The notes beneath the pieces are model-generated. The model was not told where the DNA came from. It worked only from the letters and a program-made list of their open reading frames with translations, and did not search any database. A stretch of DNA of 8,458 bases, from the NCBI GenBank assembly GCA_913031655.1, contig CAJWFY010000059.1, positions 1 to 8,458 of the forward strand, read 5' to 3'. Shown in pieces: positions 6,024 to 8,458 of the stretch; within the stretch, counting starts at the first letter, position 1; every line of letters starts with the position of its first letter. This DNA comes from an uncultured Flavobacteriaceae bacterium (GTDB taxonomy: Bacteria > Bacteroidota > Bacteroidia > Flavobacteriales > Flavobacteriaceae). Both the position numbers and the translations under genes were made by a program.

Positions 6024-6644
6024 ATGGACACTAATACTTATCTATTAATTGTAATAGCTTTACTGATTCTAGTTATTGCGTTTTTGTTGTGGAACAAAAA
6101 AGAGACAAACAGTGATTTTGAAGAATTGTTTGAAGGTTTAGATACTGAATTTAAAGATCATGAAAAAAAGTTCAATAGCATGAACGAAAGTATAAAAGAA
6201 ACAAACGCACTTTTAGAAACTTATAATAAAGTAATTGATAATAAATCGCTGGAGATTGAAGAATATAAAGAAGCAAATTTATTAGGTAAACAAAAAGGTT
6301 TGTTTACTAGTTTGATAGATATCTTAAATTTTATTGATAAGTTTAATCTTGAAATCAAAGACCTTAACGAAAATACAAAAAATTATTTAACAGCTTTAAA
6401 AGATAAATTGGAAATAATTTTATCTTCTGCAGGTATTGAAAAGTATACTCCCCAAATAAATGAAAATATAATGGATATAGAGGGTTGTAATCCAAGTCAT
6501 AATACCAAAAAAACATCTGATGTTTCAAAAACAAATTTAATATCTAAGGTTCTTCAGCCTGGTTATTGTTTGCAAGTTTCAGAAAATAAAATTATCTTTA
6601 TTAAAAATGCAGAAGTTGAAATATTTGAATTAGAAAAAAAATGA
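6024..6644 (+). CDS. Membrane-anchored GrpE-like nucleotide exchange factor, 206 aa
   Basis: Predicted to release ADP from the Hsp70 encoded next. A single N-terminal membrane helix (about 6-23) is followed by NKKE, placing the rest in the cytoplasm. A long helical/coiled-coil region (about 30-90) leads to a GrpE-like body: GLFTSLIDILNFIDKF (92-107) resembles the GrpE LLxVLDNLERA helix, LEIILSSAGIEKYTPQ (129-144) resembles the LxxxGVExI segment, and SKVLQPGYCLQVSENKIIF with NAEVEIFE (174-202) matches the C-terminal beta domain (VLQKGYxLxDRVLRPAMVKV). Canonical GrpE has no membrane anchor, so this is a paralogue. There is no obvious ribosome binding site at the ATG 5 bases after the RmuC stop, so coupling is likely. 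The end overlaps Hsp70 by 4 bases. Similarity is by pattern and is moderate. Confidence 0.75.
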   Translation: MDTNTYLLIVIALLILVIAFLLWNKKETNSDFEELFEGLDTEFKDHEKKFNSMNESIKETNALLETYNKVIDNKSLEIEEYKEANLLGKQKGLFTSLIDILNFIDKFNLEIKDLNENTKNYLTALKDKLEIILSSAGIEKYTPQINENIMDIEGCNPSHNTKKTSDVSKTNLISKVLQPGYCLQVSENKIIFIKNAEVEIFELEKK

Positions 6645-8188
6645 GCAAAATTATAGGAATAGATTTAGGTACTACTTATTCAGCGATCGCCCAATTAGAT
6701 GATCTTGGCAATCCTGAAGTTTTATCTTCAACAGATTCTAATAGAAAAATAACTGCAAGTGCTGTTTATACCAATGGTGACAAAGTAATTGTTGGTGATA
6801 AAGCTCTAGATGCTTTAGCTGCAACTTCTAAAAATGTTATCTCAGAAACTAAGAGGCAAATGGAAAATGATGTTGCCTATTCTGTTGCCAAAGGAGAATG
6901 GGTTGAAAAAGATGAAGCGGAAGAGGGTAGTTATACTCCAGCTCAAGTTTCTTCTTTTATATTAAGTAAACTTAAAGGTTATACAAATGAAGTTCAAAAA
7001 GCAGTTATTACTGTACCTGCACTATTTGCAGAAAAAGCAAGAGTTGCAACATTAGATGCAGCAAAGCTTGCAGGGATTGAAGTTATTGAATTAATAAACG
7101 AGCCAACTGCAGCAGCCTGTTATTATGCAAGCCTACCTTCTGTTGAAAAAATAACAGGAAAAGTTTTAGTATTTGATCTAGGTGGTGGAACTTTTGACGT
7201 CACATTATGTGAGGTTATTGATCAAAAAGTTGATGTTATTACATCACGAGGAGACAAATGGTTGGGTGGTAAAGATTTTGATTCTGAGATTTTAAATTTA
7301 GTTAATGAAAAATATAAAGCAGCCACTGGAGAAGGCCTAGATTTAGAAAATAATAGATTAAAATATATGGAAGTTGCTGAACAAATAAAGAGAACATTAT
7401 CTGTTAAAGATAGCCATGCAGAAGTCATAGAGGGTGATAAAGGACCTAAGAAAATTGAGATAACTAGAGCAGAATTTGAGCAATCTATTCAAATGCATAT
7501 TGAAAAATTAAAAATGTTAATGGAAGAATGCATTGATGGAAGTGGCTGTGATACAAAAGAAATCAACCACACTTTACTTGTTGGTGGGTCTACTAGAATA
7601 CCAATAATAAATAAAACAATTGAAAAAGTGATGGGAAAACCCCCTTTAAAGGGAGTTAATGTGGATGAAGCTGTTGCAGCAGGGGCTGCAATTTATGCAG
7701 GTTTAAAATCAAAAGATAGTTTAAATGCAGCTCAAAAAAAAGCTATTGGTAAAGTACAGTTAAAAGATGTCTGCAATTTTTATATGGGCACACTAATTCA
7801 AAGAGATGATCCAGTATTAAATAGAAAAGTTACACATAACATGGTTGTTGTTGAAAGAGATACAAAGCTACCTGCAGAAGAAACAAGCACAGTGGTAACT
7901 GTATATGATGATCAAGAATCTATCAGTTGTTCAATAACACAATCAGAGGGTAGAGAAGAAAATAGAGAGTTTGTTAATCTAATACATGAAGGTGAATTAG
8001 TCTTTCCAGATAAAAAGCCAAAGGGAAGACAGGTAGAGATAACTTATAAATATGACACTAGTGGAGTTATGCACTGCACTTTTAAAGATGTAAGCTCTGA
8101 GAAAAAATATGAGATATCTTTAAGACCAGAGTCTGCAGAAGACCTTAAAAAGCAATATGAGACTATAGAACATATAGTCATTGAATAA
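6641..8188 (+). CDS. Hsp70 (DnaK-like) chaperone lacking the helical lid, 515 aa
   Basis: ATP-driven chaperone. The nucleotide-binding domain is complete: GIDLGTTYSA (6-15), K71 at the place of DnaK K70, NEPTAAA (153-159, catalytic Glu154), the phosphate-2 loop FDLGGGTFDVT (178-188) and VGGSTRIP (314-321). The linker reads VQLKDV (372-377) where DnaK has VLLLDV. A substrate-binding beta domain follows (about 378-495, including VVVERDTKLPAEET and VEITYKYDTSGVMHCTFKD). The protein ends about 20 residues later, so the alpha-helical lid and disordered tail of DnaK (638 residues) are absent; there is no EEVD-type tail. The start overlaps the GrpE-like stop as ATGA, and a PDZ gene begins immediately after the stop. 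It is a specialised paralogue, not the housekeeping dnaK, so no symbol is given. Family assignment is very secure; its client is unknown. Confidence 0.96.
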   Translation: MSKIIGIDLGTTYSAIAQLDDLGNPEVLSSTDSNRKITASAVYTNGDKVIVGDKALDALAATSKNVISETKRQMENDVAYSVAKGEWVEKDEAEEGSYTPAQVSSFILSKLKGYTNEVQKAVITVPALFAEKARVATLDAAKLAGIEVIELINEPTAAACYYASLPSVEKITGKVLVFDLGGGTFDVTLCEVIDQKVDVITSRGDKWLGGKDFDSEILNLVNEKYKAATGEGLDLENNRLKYMEVAEQIKRTLSVKDSHAEVIEGDKGPKKIEITRAEFEQSIQMHIEKLKMLMEECIDGSGCDTKEINHTLLVGGSTRIPIINKTIEKVMGKPPLKGVNVDEAVAAGAAIYAGLKSKDSLNAAQKKAIGKVQLKDVCNFYMGTLIQRDDPVLNRKVTHNMVVVERDTKLPAEETSTVVTVYDDQESISCSITQSEGREENREFVNLIHEGELVFPDKKPKGRQVEITYKYDTSGVMHCTFKDVSSEKKYEISLRPESAEDLKKQYETIEHIVIE

Positions 8189-8458
8189 GTGAAAATTCCC
8201 ATAATAAATCAAAAAGAAATTAATACTATCAATAAAGATAAATCAAAAATTCCTTGTTTTGGAATTTCTTTTGAAAATGAAACTATAAGACCAAAGAATA
8301 GTGATAGACCCATAATAAGAATGATTGATGAAAGAGGTCCTAGTGAAAATTTTCTAAAAGAGAATGATTTAGTATTAGAAATAAATAAAAAGAAAATAAA
8401 AGATATTAAAGATTTTTTTGTTAAGCAAAAAAATTTAAATCCAGGGGAAATAGTAATC
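8189..8458 (+). CDS. PDZ-domain protein, N-terminal part (3' truncated by window edge)
   Basis: An open frame runs from a GTG directly after the Hsp70 TAA to the window end (90 codons). No ATG occurs in frame before the middle of the domain, so GTG is the best start. Residues about 24-90 resemble a PDZ domain: PCFGISFENE is the carboxylate-binding loop region, PIIRMIDERGPSENFLKENDL corresponds to the common V..V..GSPA..AGL..GD segment, and VLEINKKKIKDIKDFF to the I..ING..V....D strand and helix. No signal peptide precedes it, so the domain may be cytoplasmic. It shares the Hsp70 frame, separated only by the TAA, so readthrough would fuse the two. The rest of the protein is not visible, so its other domains (protease, J-domain or membrane part) cannot be judged. 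Confidence 0.65.
   Translation, partial: MKIPIINQKEINTINKDKSKIPCFGISFENETIRPKNSDRPIIRMIDERGPSENFLKENDLVLEINKKKIKDIKDFFVKQKNLNPGEIVI

Noticed and set aside
1..8458. CRISPR array, tRNA, rRNA, insertion sequence or alternative genetic code
   Set aside because: No regularly spaced repeats of CRISPR length, no cloverleaf or rRNA motifs and no transposase or terminal inverted repeats were seen. TGA acts as a normal stop at the ends of the regulator and GrpE-like genes, so the standard bacterial code holds.

Overview
The window is AT-rich DNA (roughly 30% GC by eye) with tightly packed, mostly overlapping genes, ATG/GTG starts and TAA/TAG/TGA stops. It reads as a streamlined low-GC bacterium, possibly marine, or a large mobile element or prophage of one. 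Full-length Exonuclease I and RmuC homologues favour a proteobacterial source, while the RecB/MGME1-type nuclease at the left looks phage-like. The lineage is inference; there is no rRNA or tRNA in the window to anchor it.

Left part (1-1336, + strand): the tail of an unidentified gene, a lysine-rich hypothetical protein, and a compact PD-(D/E)XK exonuclease whose central stretch is far more GC-rich than its surroundings.

Middle operon (4068 down to 1333, - strand): a regulator-like protein with an S24 (LexA/CI-type) C-terminal domain in which both catalytic residues appear substituted (Ser to Asn247, Lys to Arg288), then an Exonuclease I (SbcB) homologue with an intact DEDDh site, then a 65-residue unknown protein. 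The first two genes overlap by 4 bases and the last two are 4 bases apart.

Divergent control region (4069-4249): a 29-bp near-perfect palindrome lies over a consensus TTGACA box and, on the other strand, a TTGTCA box. It is followed by repeated TGTTG half-sites, then a leader stem-loop with an alternative fold that could cover the ribosome binding site of the rightward operon.

Rightward operon (4250 to beyond 8458, + strand): two small unknown genes that meet at an A10 run and may be one frameshifted gene, then RmuC with an N-terminal membrane anchor, a membrane-anchored GrpE-like protein, an Hsp70 without the helical lid, and a PDZ-domain protein cut by the window end.

The most interesting reading is that a non-cleavable S24-type regulator controls two divergent arms. 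One arm carries Exonuclease I. The other is a membrane-tethered RmuC/GrpE-like/Hsp70/PDZ module, a dedicated chaperone system coupled to a DNA-processing protein. The domain assignments are well supported by motifs; the joint function is inference.
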